From DATGPD01 sp031423015 (lineage in GTDB: Bacteria; Planctomycetota; UBA1135; UBA2386), in assembly GCA_031423015.1 (NCBI GenBank), contig JANPER010000019.1:1-64000 (forward strand): a DNA stretch of 64,000 nt, given 5' to 3'. The notes below the pieces were generated by a model. That model did no database searches and was not told the origin of the DNA. It saw only the letters and a list, made by a program, of their open reading frames with translations. Position 1 is the first letter of the stretch. The number at the start of each line of letters is the position of its first letter. A program made the position numbers and the translations under genes. Below, piece after piece: positions 18,360 through 27,475 of the stretch.

Positions 18360-18686
18360 CCCGACGCGGCCTCTACAGCCATCTTGCCGTTGCTTGTCTG
18401 CGTCGTTCTCGGCTGGCGGCTGGGTGCCGTCTGGCACCGGCAGGTATGCCGCACGCCATCCATCGTCCACGAGCGCTTGGCGTTGGTCTGCGATCTGTGA
18501 TTTGGCGCGCGGGAAGGAAGTCGGCCTGCAACTTCCTGAGTTGAGACGAAGGGCGGAATCGAATCTCTGGACCGACACGATTGGCGCCGGCCTTGGCATT
18601 CTCGGTTCCGCGCCTCTCGGCGTCGCGGCAGTAGAAGCTCGCGAGCGCGCACGCGCACGAGGATGTCGCGCTCACCTTGCGCAGGG
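18360..18686. other. intergenic, no gene recognised
   Basis: Short open frames exist on both strands, but none shows a family motif or a ribosome site. This is the right-hand interior of island 1, ending where the boundary repeat begins. Confidence 0.5.
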
Positions 18687-18790
18687 CGTTGTCGCGCGTG
18701 GCCATCACGAGCGCCGCGACCTCGCTGCCCTGGCTGGTCGCGCTATCGCTAGTGGCGCGCCACCAGCGCGCGCGCTGAGTTCGCGCGGCC
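18687..18790. repeat. right boundary repeat of island 1
   Basis: This is a second copy of the flippase 3' end (compare 14481-14583), including the CACCAGCGCGCGCGCTGAG stop region, without the rest of the gene. It is joined directly to the intact phosphotransferase gene that ends at 18794. It diverges from the left copy by several substitutions and a 1-base indel, so the duplication is not recent. Confidence 0.85.
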
Positions 18791-18793
18791 CTT

Positions 18794-19879
18794 TCAAACC
18801 ACACGCATCTCGCGCTCACGACGTTCCATCGCGGCCACCATCGCGAACTGCACGCGCGCGCGCGCGAGGTTGTGGTCAGGCCTGGCCACCTTGAAGTAGA
18901 CGTCGCCGTTGATGTGATCGGCGAGAAAGCGCATGCCGATCGTGAAGGTCACGAGGCGCGCGGCAAACGGCATCAGCTCCAACTCGAGCGGCGTCAGAAA
19001 GCGTCCCGCGGTGTCGCGGTAGCCATCCACCAAGGCGCGATACAGCGCCAGGTCGGTGCCCACCTTGCCGAGGTCCGGCTCGTCTTCCTGGCTGGTCGCC
19101 GCGGTGAAGCGCACCAAGTCGCCGAAGTCGTACAGCGAGTATCCCTGCATGCAGGTATCGAGGTCGACGATGCACACCGCGCGCGCCGTCTCGATGTCGA
19201 ACAGCACGTTGTTGAGCTTGGTGTCGCCGTGCACGATGCGCGACGGCAGGCGGCCGGCGCGCAGCTCCTTCTCGATGACGCGCGTCATGCTGCGGCGCTG
19301 GTCGACGAACTCGATCTCGGCCCGCACTTGCTCGACGCGGCGCACCGCGTCGAGCACCACGGCGCTGTCGAGCTGTTGCAGGCGGTACGGCGTGCTGAAG
19401 AAGTTCGGGATCGTCTCGCGCAGACTCTGCGGATCCAAATCGGTCAGCCGCGCCTGGAACTGGCCAAAGGCGCGCGCCGCCTCGTAGGCGTGCGTGGCGT
19501 CGCGGCAGGTGTCGAAGCTCTCGGTGTTCTCGACGTACTCGTATGTGCGCCAAGGCCCCGACGGCACTCGCAGGTAGGACTCGCCGGTGCGTGTGGGCCG
19601 CAGGCGCAGGGTGTGAAAGCCGTCGTCACCGGCATCGACCTGCATGCGCTCGAGGTGCCGCGTGACCTGCACGACGTTGTGCATCACCGACGGGATGTCG
19701 GTGAACACGTCCTCGTTCATGTGTTGGTGCAGGTAGCGACGCTGCACGGCACCCTGTTGCCAGGTCGAGATGAACGTGTCGTGGATGTGGCCACGGCTGT
19801 GCGGCACGACGCCCGTCAGTTCGCCGTCCACGGCGAAGCCCGACAAGACGCCATCGGGGATCTCACGCAGGTGCTTCAT
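18794..19879 (-). CDS. aminoglycoside-phosphotransferase-fold kinase (NahK-like)
   Basis: This 361-residue protein has the APH kinase core: an N-terminal lobe with LRVPSGPWRTYEYVENTESF, the catalytic loop IVHGDTKLNNVLFD (HGD at 217-219, Asn at 224) and the metal-binding VDLDT (Asp239, Asp241). The layout is closest to N-acetylhexosamine 1-kinases and related sugar kinases, so phosphorylation of a sugar is the best guess; aminoglycoside resistance is unlikely from this alone. The start overlaps the stop of the HIT gene by 4 bases, so it is translated with HIT and probably smpB. Part of its sequence is duplicated at 14589-14641. Confidence 0.75.
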   Translation of the reverse strand: MKHLREIPDGVLSGFAVDGELTGVVPHSRGHIHDTFISTWQQGAVQRRYLHQHMNEDVFTDIPSVMHNVVQVTRHLERMQVDAGDDGFHTLRLRPTRTGESYLRVPSGPWRTYEYVENTESFDTCRDATHAYEAARAFGQFQARLTDLDPQSLRETIPNFFSTPYRLQQLDSAVVLDAVRRVEQVRAEIEFVDQRRSMTRVIEKELRAGRLPSRIVHGDTKLNNVLFDIETARAVCIVDLDTCMQGYSLYDFGDLVRFTAATSQEDEPDLGKVGTDLALYRALVDGYRDTAGRFLTPLELELMPFAARLVTFTIGMRFLADHINGDVYFKVARPDHNLARARVQFAMVAAMERREREMRVV

Positions 19880-20205
19880 CGCAGGGGCTCGCCCGAGTTC
19901 ACGTGAAAGTGCAAGTGCTTGCTGTCTTGGTAGCGACCGAGGTTGGTGAGCACGCGGGCCGCGCCATGCTCGGCCACCACATCTGTCGCCACCTCGCGCA
20001 CGATCGCCAGCAGATCGTGCAACAACGTCACCTCGGCGCCGCCAAGGTCGACGAGCGAAGGCACGTGCTGCTTGGGAATGACCACGACGTGCACCGGCCA
20101 GAACGGCCGGGTGTGGTGAAAGGCGAGCACGCTCGCCGTCTCGCGCACGACGCGGACCTTGGTGCGACCGCTCAGCACTTCATCGCAGTAGAAGTCGTCG
20201 CTCAA
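19876..20205 (-). CDS. HIT-domain nucleotide hydrolase
   Basis: The 109-residue protein is a single HIT domain. It carries FHHTRPFWPVHVVVIPKQHV in the middle and the His triad HLHFHVNSG at about 97-105. These proteins hydrolyse or transfer nucleoside monophosphates from nucleotide substrates (Hint branch). It lies 18 bp downstream of smpB and overlaps the kinase downstream by 4 bases, forming a probable smpB-hit-kinase transcript. The substrate cannot be told from sequence. Confidence 0.88.
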   Translation of the reverse strand: MSDDFYCDEVLSGRTKVRVVRETASVLAFHHTRPFWPVHVVVIPKQHVPSLVDLGGAEVTLLHDLLAIVREVATDVVAEHGAARVLTNLGRYQDSKHLHFHVNSGEPLR

Positions 20206-20223
20206 CGCATGGCTCCTGGTGGG

Positions 20224-20712
20224 TCAGTACGCGTCCCGCATGTCACGCTTGGCCTCGCGGTCCTTCTCGGTTTGACGCTTGTCGTGCAGCTTCTTGCCGC
20301 GACACACGCCGAGCGTCAGCTTGGCCAAGCCGCGCTCGTTGAAGAACACGTCGAGCGGGATCAGGGTCAGCCCTTTGAGCGTCGCCTGCGACTTGAGTTT
20401 CTTGACCTGCCGCCTGTGCAGCAGCAGTTTGCGCCGACGCACCGGATCGTGGTTCAGGCGGTTGGCGTGCGTGTACTCCTCGATGTGCGCGCCCACCAGG
20501 AACACCTCGTTCTCCTCGACCTTGGCCCACGCCTCTTCCAGGCTGATGCGACCCTCACGCAGACTCTTCACCTCGGTGCCGCGCAGCACCATCCCGGCCT
20601 CGAAGGTGTCGAGGACCTCGAACTCGTGGCGCGCCTTCTTGTTGACGCTGACCGCCCGACGCGCCGGCTTCTTGTCGTGCTTCTTGTCTGCCTGTTTTGC
20701 GGGGCCAGCCAT
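20224..20712 (-). CDS. smpB: SsrA-binding protein SmpB
   Basis: SmpB binds tmRNA and delivers it to stalled ribosomes. The 162-residue product has the family core: NKKARHEFEVLDTFEAGMVL, GTEVKSLREGRISLEEAWA, HIEEYTHANRLNHDP, RRRKLLLHRRQVKKL and the basic C-terminal tail GKKLHDKRQTEKDREAKRD that follows the mRNA channel. An extra Lys-rich N-terminal segment of about 20 residues (AKQADKKHDKKPARR) precedes the core. The cognate ssrA gene is at 9451-9805. Confidence 0.97.
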   Translation of the reverse strand: MAGPAKQADKKHDKKPARRAVSVNKKARHEFEVLDTFEAGMVLRGTEVKSLREGRISLEEAWAKVEENEVFLVGAHIEEYTHANRLNHDPVRRRKLLLHRRQVKKLKSQATLKGLTLIPLDVFFNERGLAKLTLGVCRGKKLHDKRQTEKDREAKRDMRDAY

Positions 20713-20814
20713 CGCTGGTCACGATAGGGCGCCGCCTGACCGATGGAACCGCCCGGTCCGGCTGCTGCGCACCGACCACCGGCGACTTTCGCAGCGAACG
20801 CAGAGAGCACAAGC

Positions 20815-20842
20815 TTGCATCCGTCGCGGGCCGCGCTACCCT
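20815..20842 (+). promoter_or_regulatory. likely promoter of tRNA-Leu
   Basis: TTGCAT at 20815-20820 and TACCCT at 20837-20842 are separated by 16 bp and lie 15 bp before the mature tRNA 5' end. It is a reasonable sigma-70-like arrangement, although the -10 match is only partial. Confidence 0.4.
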
Positions 20843-20857
20843 CCCCGCCCTCCCCAC

Positions 20858-20946
20858 GCCCAGGTGGCGGAATTGGCAGACGCACTAGGTTCAGGTCCTA
20901 GCGGGAGTAACATCCCTTGGAGGTTCAAGTCCTCTCCTGGGCACCA
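20858..20946 (+). tRNA. tRNA-Leu (CAG)
   Basis: The acceptor strands GCCCAGG and CCTGGGC pair perfectly, the anticodon stem CTAGG/CCTAG encloses the loop TTCAGGT with anticodon CAG at 20892-20894, and a long variable arm (GCGGGAGTAACATCCCTT region) marks a class II tRNA. The T arm reads GGTTCAAGTCC, and an encoded CCA is at 20944-20946. Confidence 0.97.
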
Positions 20947-21007
20947 TTTCGCCGCGCATCTGCGCGCGGCGGGTCGCACGCGAGCGGGCTGCAGCTAAGC
21001 TCGCCGC

Positions 21008-22189
21008 GTGCGCAGCCCACTCAACGCCGATGTCGCCCTCGCCCGGCCGGGTGAGTTTGCACCGCTGCGCTTTGGTGGTCTGACCGTCGATCCGCCGGTG
21101 GTGCTGGCGCCGATGGCGGGCGTCACCAACGCGCCGTTTCGCACGCTGTGCCGCCGCTTCTCCGGCAATCGCTGCCTCTACGTCAGCGAGATGATCACCG
21201 CCAAGGCGTTCGCCATGGGCAACGAACGCACGCTGCGCTTGGCCTCGTTCGGGCCCGAGGAGAGCGTGCGCAGCATCCAGCTCTACGGCAGCGACCCGAT
21301 CGCACTCGCCGACGCGACCAAGATCCTGCGCGACTCGTGGGACGTGCAGCACATCGACATGAACTTCGGCTGTCCGGTGCGCAAGGTCACCGCCGCCGGC
21401 GGCGGCGCGGCGATTCCGGCGCGGCCGCGGCTGATGGCGCGCCTGGTGCGCGCGGTCGTGCAGAACGCGGGGGCGATCCCGGTGACGATCAAGTTCTGCA
21501 AGGGCATCGACGACAGCCTCACGACGTTCCTCGACGCCGGCAAGGTGGGTGAAAGCGAGGGCTGTCGCGCGGTCGCGCTGCACGCGCGCACCGCCGCGCA
21601 GCTCTACGCCGGCGAAGCCGACTGGAACGCCATCACCGAGCTCAAACAGGCGGTCAGCACCATCCCGGTGCTCGGCAACGGCGACATCTACGAGGCCTTC
21701 GATGCGCTGCGCATGATGCGGCAGACTGGCTGCGACGGCGTGGTGGTCGGCCGCGGCTGCTTGGGCCGGCCCTGGCTGTTTCGCGACTTGTGCGCCGTGT
21801 TCGACGGCAACGAGCCGGCCCCGCCGCCGCGCCTGTCGGAGATCGTCGAGGTCGCGTTGCTGCACGGGCGGTTGCTCGTCGACTTCTTTGGCGAGCGCCC
21901 GGCAATGTTGCAGATGCGCAAGTTCTGCGGCTGGTACACCAAGAGCTTCCCCGGGGCCAAACGTGCCCACGAAGCCATGCAACGCATCGAGAGTCTGGCC
22001 GACCTGGAGAGCGCGCTGCGCTCGTTGCCGCTGGATCAAGCGTTTCCCGAGGCTGCCCTGCGCGCGCGTCGTTGCAAAGACGGGCGCGAGCAGAAGGTCG
22101 CCCTGCCGCACGGATTTCTCGACGCGCGCGACGACGACCGCACGCTGTTCGAAGACCACGACGACGCGCAGGCCATCAGCGGCGGGTGA
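21008..22189 (+). CDS. tRNA-dihydrouridine synthase (Dus family)
   Basis: The 393-residue flavoenzyme reduces uridines in the D loop of tRNA with NADPH. It has the TIM-barrel signature VVLAPMAGVTNAPFRTLCRR at about 31-50, IQLYGSDP, the catalytic Cys122 in DMNFGCPVRKV, TIKFCKGID, VALHARTAAQLYAGEADW and the FMN-binding GNGDIYEAFDALRMM and VVVGRGCLGRPWLF. The HAR(T) and NFGCP patterns fit the bacterial DusB-like branch, but the exact subfamily needs a tree. The start is a GTG just after tRNA-Leu. The last 40 residues are an acidic extension beyond the usual domain. Confidence 0.9.
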   Translation: MRSPLNADVALARPGEFAPLRFGGLTVDPPVVLAPMAGVTNAPFRTLCRRFSGNRCLYVSEMITAKAFAMGNERTLRLASFGPEESVRSIQLYGSDPIALADATKILRDSWDVQHIDMNFGCPVRKVTAAGGGAAIPARPRLMARLVRAVVQNAGAIPVTIKFCKGIDDSLTTFLDAGKVGESEGCRAVALHARTAAQLYAGEADWNAITELKQAVSTIPVLGNGDIYEAFDALRMMRQTGCDGVVVGRGCLGRPWLFRDLCAVFDGNEPAPPPRLSEIVEVALLHGRLLVDFFGERPAMLQMRKFCGWYTKSFPGAKRAHEAMQRIESLADLESALRSLPLDQAFPEAALRARRCKDGREQKVALPHGFLDARDDDRTLFEDHDDAQAISGG

Positions 22190-22212
22190 GCGTCGCGGGG
22201 GCGGCCGCCGCC

Positions 22213-22707
22213 TCAACTTTGCGCCGCGCGCTCCAGCTTGGCGCCCCAAGCAGCCAACACTTCCCCCACCACGCGCCAGGTCGCGGCGTCGAGCTGATCG
22301 AGTTCGTGCAAGATCTCGAGCGTCTCGCCGGCGGCGAGCCACATCGCTTCGCGCAACGCCGCCTCGATGCGCGCCGCCGACCACGCACCCCGGCGCGGCG
22401 CCGCGAGCTGGGCTTGCTCGGCGAGTACTCGGCCTACGAAGGCGTCGCCGGCCAGCGTCGGTCCCTCGTGCACGCGCCGCGTGACCGGCAGCTCAGCGAG
22501 TTGCAGTTGCGCTTGCGTGTGCGCGTGCAGGCGCTGGCGGAATACCCGCAGCGCCGCCACCTCGGGCGCCGTCAGTTCGACGCGATCCTCGGCGTGCGGT
22601 CGGGGCTCCGTGGCGCGTGGCGGCGGCGGCTCAGCGTGGCCAGAAGGCGCCTCGCCAAAGCCATCGAAGCGACGGATGCCGCCGATCTCGTTCTCGCCCA
22701 CTGACAC
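22213..22707 (-). CDS. hypothetical helical protein
   Basis: The 164-residue product has a Pro/Glu-rich N-terminal third and a predicted helical C-terminal part (VAALRVFRQRLHAHTQAQLQ, ARIEAALREAMWLAAGETLE, ILHELDQLDAATWRVVGEVL). I recognise no family. It is convergent with dusB (24 bp between stops) and divergent from the serine dehydratase gene. Codon-third-position GC and the lack of stops in a coherent helical pattern favour a real gene. Confidence 0.5.
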   Translation of the reverse strand: MSVGENEIGGIRRFDGFGEAPSGHAEPPPPRATEPRPHAEDRVELTAPEVAALRVFRQRLHAHTQAQLQLAELPVTRRVHEGPTLAGDAFVGRVLAEQAQLAAPRRGAWSAARIEAALREAMWLAAGETLEILHELDQLDAATWRVVGEVLAAWGAKLERAAQS

Positions 22708-22834
22708 CTCCTGGCACCGCGCGCCTGACCCCAGTCTCCGACCGGAGAGGGCACCACTTGAGCGAACGGTGCCGCAGGGCAGCTGAACACCCCGCGCGCG
22801 TGCGACGACGGGTGGCTATCCTCCCCGCCCCTGC

Positions 22835-24217
22835 ATGGTCACTTCGCCCATCACCGTCCGCCTGCTGGATGTGTTCCGCATCGGACCCGGCCCAAGCTCC
22901 AGTCACGCGGTGGGCCCGATGCGCGCGGCGCTGTTCTTCCGCCGCCGGTGCTTGCAGGCGAACATCATCCCGGCGCGCCTGCAGGTCGAACTGCGCGGCT
23001 CGCTGTCAGCCACCGGCCGCGGCCACGGCACCGACCGCGCGGTGCTCGCGGGCCTCCTCGGTTGGGAGCCCGAGACCTGCGACCCCGACGCCTTGCTGGC
23101 GTTGCCCGAGACCTTGGTCCGCGACAGCAAGATCGCGTGGGGCGAGGGCAGCACGACCGTCGCGCCGCAAGACGTGATCTTCGCCCGCACCAAGGACCTG
23201 CCCGAGTACGCGATCCCACACCCCAACACGCTGGTGTGCCGCGCGCTCGCGGCCGACGGCACGGTGCTGCGCGAGGAGATGTGGTTCTCGATCGGCGGCG
23301 GCTTCGTGCAGCGCGCCGGCACCGACCCGGGCGTGACGACGGCGCCGCCCTCGCCCCCGGTAGCGCCGTTCCGCACCGGCGATGAACTCGTCGCCGCAGC
23401 CAAGGCGCGCGGCATCGGCCTGGGCGACATCGTGCTGCTGAATGAGCACCAGTGGCAAAGCGCGCCCGGCGCGCTGGCGCTCGGCCTCGACCGGGTGTAC
23501 GCGGCGTTTCGCGCGTGCGCCGAGCGCGGCCTGTCGCAAACCGGCGAGCTGCCCGGCGGCCTCGGCGTGCGCCGCCGCGCGCGCGACTTGCTGGCGCGCG
23601 TGCGAGCCGGCGAGGTGCAAGCGAGCTATCGCGAGATCGCCACCGCACAGGCGTATGCGTTCGCTATCAACGAAGAGAACGCGGCGTACGGGCGCGTGGT
23701 GACCGCCCCCACCAACGGCGCGGCCGGCGTGTTCCCTGGCGTGCTGCTCGAAGCCGCCGATCGTTTGCAGTTGTCGCGCACCCAGATCCACCGCGCGATC
23801 GCCACCGGCGGCGCGATCGCCATGGTGATCAAGACGCACGCCAGCCTGTCGGGCGCCGAAGTCGGTTGCCAGGGCGAGGTCGGCAGTGCGACGGCGATGG
23901 CCGCGGCCGCGCTGTGCGAGATCCTCGGCGGCACGCCAGACCAAGTGGAGAACGCGGCCGAGATCGGGCTCGAACACAACCTCGGACTCACCTGCGATCC
24001 GATCAAGGGCCTGGTGCAGGCACCCTGCATCGAGCGCAACGCCATGGGCGTGGCGAAAGCCTGGAGCGCCGCGCAGCTCGCGCTGTCGGGCGACGGCCAC
24101 CACATCGTCAGCCTCGACCGCGTGATCAAGGTGATGAAGCGCACTGGCTTGGACATGCGCCGCGAATACAAAGAGACCAGCGAGGGCGGCTTGGCCGTAT
24201 CGCTCCCGGAGTGCTGA
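22835..24217 (+). CDS. sdaA: L-serine ammonia-lyase, single-chain iron-sulfur type
   Basis: The enzyme converts L-serine to pyruvate and ammonia using a [4Fe-4S] cluster. The 460-residue chain carries the beta domain (LLDVFRIGPGPSSSHAVGPM) and the catalytic alpha domain (VTAPTNGAAGVFPGVLL, IAMVIKTHASLSGAEVGCQG). Candidate cluster ligands are Cys345, Cys387 and Cys398, and the chain ends in Cys460. These spacings match the known Legionella enzyme, in which the C-terminal Cys occupies the cluster site as an inhibitory tail until serine displaces it. The gene stands alone, with a TATCCT-like element about 20 bp upstream. Confidence 0.95.
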   Translation: MVTSPITVRLLDVFRIGPGPSSSHAVGPMRAALFFRRRCLQANIIPARLQVELRGSLSATGRGHGTDRAVLAGLLGWEPETCDPDALLALPETLVRDSKIAWGEGSTTVAPQDVIFARTKDLPEYAIPHPNTLVCRALAADGTVLREEMWFSIGGGFVQRAGTDPGVTTAPPSPPVAPFRTGDELVAAAKARGIGLGDIVLLNEHQWQSAPGALALGLDRVYAAFRACAERGLSQTGELPGGLGVRRRARDLLARVRAGEVQASYREIATAQAYAFAINEENAAYGRVVTAPTNGAAGVFPGVLLEAADRLQLSRTQIHRAIATGGAIAMVIKTHASLSGAEVGCQGEVGSATAMAAAALCEILGGTPDQVENAAEIGLEHNLGLTCDPIKGLVQAPCIERNAMGVAKAWSAAQLALSGDGHHIVSLDRVIKVMKRTGLDMRREYKETSEGGLAVSLPEC

Positions 24218-24347
24218 AGCGGGGCGCGGGTGCCGCGAGTTGTCATTGGACGGCGCCACGTGGGCCTGCCTAGACTCCGCGCGTCTCGTGTCGGCTCGCG
24301 CAGCCGAAACGGCGGTCGCGAGCCTCTCATCCAATCAGGAGGTTCAC

Positions 24348-26480
24348 TTGAAGCAAGCCCTGCCCCGCCGCGCCCATCTCGCGGCGTGCGTTGCCGTCGT
24401 CTCCGTCGGCCTCGCTGTTGGCCTCACCGCCCAGCAGTCGTCCTCGCAAGAAGGCCAACCCGTGCTGCCCGCCTTGGCACACGCCACGGTCGAAAAGATC
24501 GACCCCGCAGTGAGCGCCGACCTGCAGAAGCTGGCGCAGGTCGGGTTCCTCGGCGAAGGCAAGACCGTGCGTCGCACGGCGCGCGTCGTGATCGACGTGC
24601 GCCGCGATCCCGCCGACCCGACCTTCGAAGAAGGCGTGCCGATCCTCGCCGCCGATCCGGTGGCCGCGGTCGCAGATGCCGTGGCCGCGCGCCAATCGGT
24701 GTTCGTCGACGCGCTGGATCGCACGTTCGATCCGGTGCTGCGGCGCGACCTGCGCGTGATCGACACGCTACGCCTGCAGTACTCGGTCGTCGCCGAGATC
24801 AGCGACGTGCGCACGCTGATCGCGCTGGCGCAACGCGACGACGTGAAGTTCGTCTGGAAAGACAACCTCAACACGGTGCGCACCATTCAGGGGCGCACCG
24901 TCACCGGCTCGACCGCGGCGGCGACCGCCGGCCATACCGGCGCCGGCGTCGGCGTCGCGGTGATCGACACCCACTTCGACATCGGCCACACCGAACTGGG
25001 CGGCTCGACGACGCTGCCGAACAGCGTGGTGAAGGCGGGCGTCAACTTCAGCGACCCCGGCACGTCGATCTATTCGACCAACTTCAACGACTGCTACCAC
25101 GGCACCGGCACCGCCTCGATCGTGCGCCGCTACGCGCCGGGCGTGAGCCTCTACTGCCTCACGGTGTTCCCCAACGCCTACGACAGCGTGATCGCCAACG
25201 CCATCAACTGGTGCGTCACCAACAAGAACGGCACCGGCGGCGGCTCGCCAATTCGCATCATCAGCATGTCGCTCGGCGGCGGCCGCTACTACGCCGCGCA
25301 GACCACGGGCACCATGCACACCGCCTGCGGCACCGCCAACAGCAACGGCATCCTGTGCCTCGCCGCGTCAGGCAACGACGGCTGGGGTGACTCGATGGGT
25401 TCGCCCGCGGCGTCCACCAACTGCATCTCGGTGGGCTCGACGTGGGACGCAACCAACGCCGCGTACGCGCCCTTCCCACCCGCGTACTGCAGCGACACGT
25501 CGCGCGTCGTCGACGAGCGCTGCTGCTACTCGGACACCGCGCCCTTCCTGTCGATCTACGCGCCTTCCGAAGAGGTCATCTGCGCGCGCTGCGCCGGCGG
25601 CACGTTCGCACTCGGCGGCACGTCGTCAGCGACACCCGCCGCGGCTGGCCTCACGGCCCAGCTCCTGCACGCGCGCCCGCAGTACATCGGCGACCGCGCC
25701 GGGGTCGTGAGCCTGTATCAGTCCACCGGCGTCACGGTACTCGGCGACACCAGCAAGCGGCGCATCAACCTCACCGCGGCGATCGGCGGCGGCGGCGGCA
25801 CCGTGCCCGCGTTAGCCAACGGCGTGACCCAGAACTACACCGTCGCGACCGGCGCGACGACGAGCTACACCATCGCCATCCCGGCCAACGCCAGCAACCT
25901 GGTGGTGACCATCACTGGCACCGGCGACGCCGACCTCTACGTCAAGCGTGCGGCGATCAACTGGCCGGCCGATCAAGGCGCGCACAACGAAGCCGAGTTC
26001 AAGAGCCCGTACGCCGGCGGCTCGGCCGAGAGCGTGACCTTCGCGACGCCTGCCGCCGCCACGTGGAACGTGCTCGTGCACGGCTACGCCGCGGCCTCGG
26101 GCACGATCCGCGCGACCTGGACCGTCGGCACCGGCGGCACCTGGCGCTACGAGGCCTGGGTGCGCGAGACGCCGCACAACTACGCCAACAGCCGCGTCTA
26201 CACGTCGACCTACACCAACGCCAGCGCGACGCAGGTAGGCGTGCACTTCAACCGCCTCGACACCGAGTCTGGCTACGACTTCGTGCGCATCAAGAACGCC
26301 GCGGGCACCACGCTCTACACGGTCAGCGGCAACCTCATCACCAACGGCGCGGGGTCGGCGTTCGGTCGTACCGACGGCTGGTGCTTCATCAGCGGCAACA
26401 CCATCACCGTGGAGCTAACCACGGATGCGAGTGTCGTGCGGTATGGCTACCGCACTGACCAGGCTGCCGCGTTCTACTAG
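24348..26480 (+). CDS. secreted subtilisin-like serine protease (S8) with PPC and CUB-like domains
   Basis: The TTG at 24348 is preceded by AGGAGG at ideal spacing and opens a 710-residue preproprotein with a signal peptide (about 1-28). A propeptide-like region follows, then the S8 domain with the triad Asp207 (VAVIDTHFD), His251 (YHGTGTAS) and Ser426 (GGTSSATPAAAG), and Asn343 for the oxyanion hole (AASGNDGW). Further on are a bacterial pre-peptidase C-terminal-like domain (about 483-580) and a CUB-like beta domain (about 590-710, RYEAWVRETPH to VVRYGYRTD). Cys pairs in CYSDTSRVVDERCCY-like text suggest disulfides. It is an extracellular scavenging protease. Its stop overlaps the convergent hldD stop. 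Confidence 0.9.
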   Translation: MKQALPRRAHLAACVAVVSVGLAVGLTAQQSSSQEGQPVLPALAHATVEKIDPAVSADLQKLAQVGFLGEGKTVRRTARVVIDVRRDPADPTFEEGVPILAADPVAAVADAVAARQSVFVDALDRTFDPVLRRDLRVIDTLRLQYSVVAEISDVRTLIALAQRDDVKFVWKDNLNTVRTIQGRTVTGSTAAATAGHTGAGVGVAVIDTHFDIGHTELGGSTTLPNSVVKAGVNFSDPGTSIYSTNFNDCYHGTGTASIVRRYAPGVSLYCLTVFPNAYDSVIANAINWCVTNKNGTGGGSPIRIISMSLGGGRYYAAQTTGTMHTACGTANSNGILCLAASGNDGWGDSMGSPAASTNCISVGSTWDATNAAYAPFPPAYCSDTSRVVDERCCYSDTAPFLSIYAPSEEVICARCAGGTFALGGTSSATPAAAGLTAQLLHARPQYIGDRAGVVSLYQSTGVTVLGDTSKRRINLTAAIGGGGGTVPALANGVTQNYTVATGATTSYTIAIPANASNLVVTITGTGDADLYVKRAAINWPADQGAHNEAEFKSPYAGGSAESVTFATPAAATWNVLVHGYAAASGTIRATWTVGTGGTWRYEAWVRETPHNYANSRVYTSTYTNASATQVGVHFNRLDTESGYDFVRIKNAAGTTLYTVSGNLITNGAGSAFGRTDGWCFISGNTITVELTTDASVVRYGYRTDQAAAFY

Positions 26481-27475
26481 CTCCGAGCGGCCGGCCGCGC
26501 TACGCCGCTCGCCGCGAGGCGGGCGACGTAGGCGCGCACACCTTCCTCGAGCGTATGGAACGGACGCGCGTAGCCCGCGTCGCGCAGTCGCCGCATGTCG
26601 GCCTGCGTGAAGTACTGATACCGCTCGCGGATCTCGATCGGCGTGTCGACGAACTCGATGCGCTCCTTGGCGCCCAACTCGCGGAACACGCAGCGCACGA
26701 GGTCCAAGAACGTGCGCGCCTCGCCGCTGCCGAGGTTGTAGATGCCGCGGCGCAGTGGGTGCTTCAGCGCGAAGTGCAGCACGTTCACCACGTCGTCGAC
26801 GAACACGAAGTCGCGCTTCTGCTCGCCGTCCCGGTAGTCGGGATGGTGGCTGCGGAACAGGCGCACGACGCCGCCGCTCTTGATCTGGTCGTAGGCCTTG
26901 AGCACGACGCTGGCCATCGCGTCCTTGTGGCGCTCGCCAAAGCCGTACACGTTGAAGAACTTGAAGCCCGACCACGCGGGCGGCGTGCGCTTGGCTGTCT
27001 CTTCGGCCAGGGCCCACTGGTCGAAGTGCAGCTTCGAGGCGCCATAGGGGTTCAACGGCTGCAGCCGGTCGGTCTTGGCCTCGTCATCGGCATAGCCCTG
27101 CGCGCCATCACCGTAGGTCGCGGCGCTGCTCGCGTACACGAACGGCACGCCCATCTGCCGCGCCACGTTCCACAGCCGCTGCGAGTACTCGAAGTTGACG
27201 CGGCGTAGGAACTCTTCGTTCAGCTCGGTGGTGTCGGTACACGCCCCGAGGTGGACGATGCCGCCGAGCGGCGGCTTGTGCTTTGCCAACCAATCGAACA
27301 GCTCGTCCATGTCGACGATGTCGCCGAACGCAACCGAGCGGTGCTCAGGCCGTTCGCGGAAGGCGGGACGGCGGTCGACCGAGATCGGCAGACCATGGCC
27401 GGCGCTGGCCAAAGACTCGACGAAGCGCGCGCCGATGAAGCCGGCGGCGCCGGTAACCAAGAGCCTGTGCGGCAT
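26477..27475 (-). CDS. hldD: ADP-L-glycero-D-manno-heptose 6-epimerase (HldD-like)
   Basis: This 332-residue short-chain epimerase has an N-terminal Rossmann motif (LLVTGAAGFIGARFVESL), the HLGACTDTTE and YASSAATYGDG segments, a catalytic Tyr and Lys in NPYGASKLHFDQW, and the family-specific FFNVYGFGERHKDAMAS and RDFVFVDDVVNVLHF. HldD makes the ADP-heptose used for the LPS inner core, so the host probably makes heptose-containing LPS or a related glycan. The start is the ATG at 27475; the longer frame adds 25 unconserved residues. No other heptose genes are in the window. Confidence 0.9.
   Translation of the reverse strand: MPHRLLVTGAAGFIGARFVESLASAGHGLPISVDRRPAFRERPEHRSVAFGDIVDMDELFDWLAKHKPPLGGIVHLGACTDTTELNEEFLRRVNFEYSQRLWNVARQMGVPFVYASSAATYGDGAQGYADDEAKTDRLQPLNPYGASKLHFDQWALAEETAKRTPPAWSGFKFFNVYGFGERHKDAMASVVLKAYDQIKSGGVVRLFRSHHPDYRDGEQKRDFVFVDDVVNVLHFALKHPLRRGIYNLGSGEARTFLDLVRCVFRELGAKERIEFVDTPIEIRERYQYFTQADMRRLRDAGYARPFHTLEEGVRAYVARLAASGVARPAARS

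Noticed and set aside
18794..19879. An aminoglycoside resistance gene
   Set aside because: The APH fold is shared by many sugar and metabolite kinases; context and overall layout favour a metabolic kinase.
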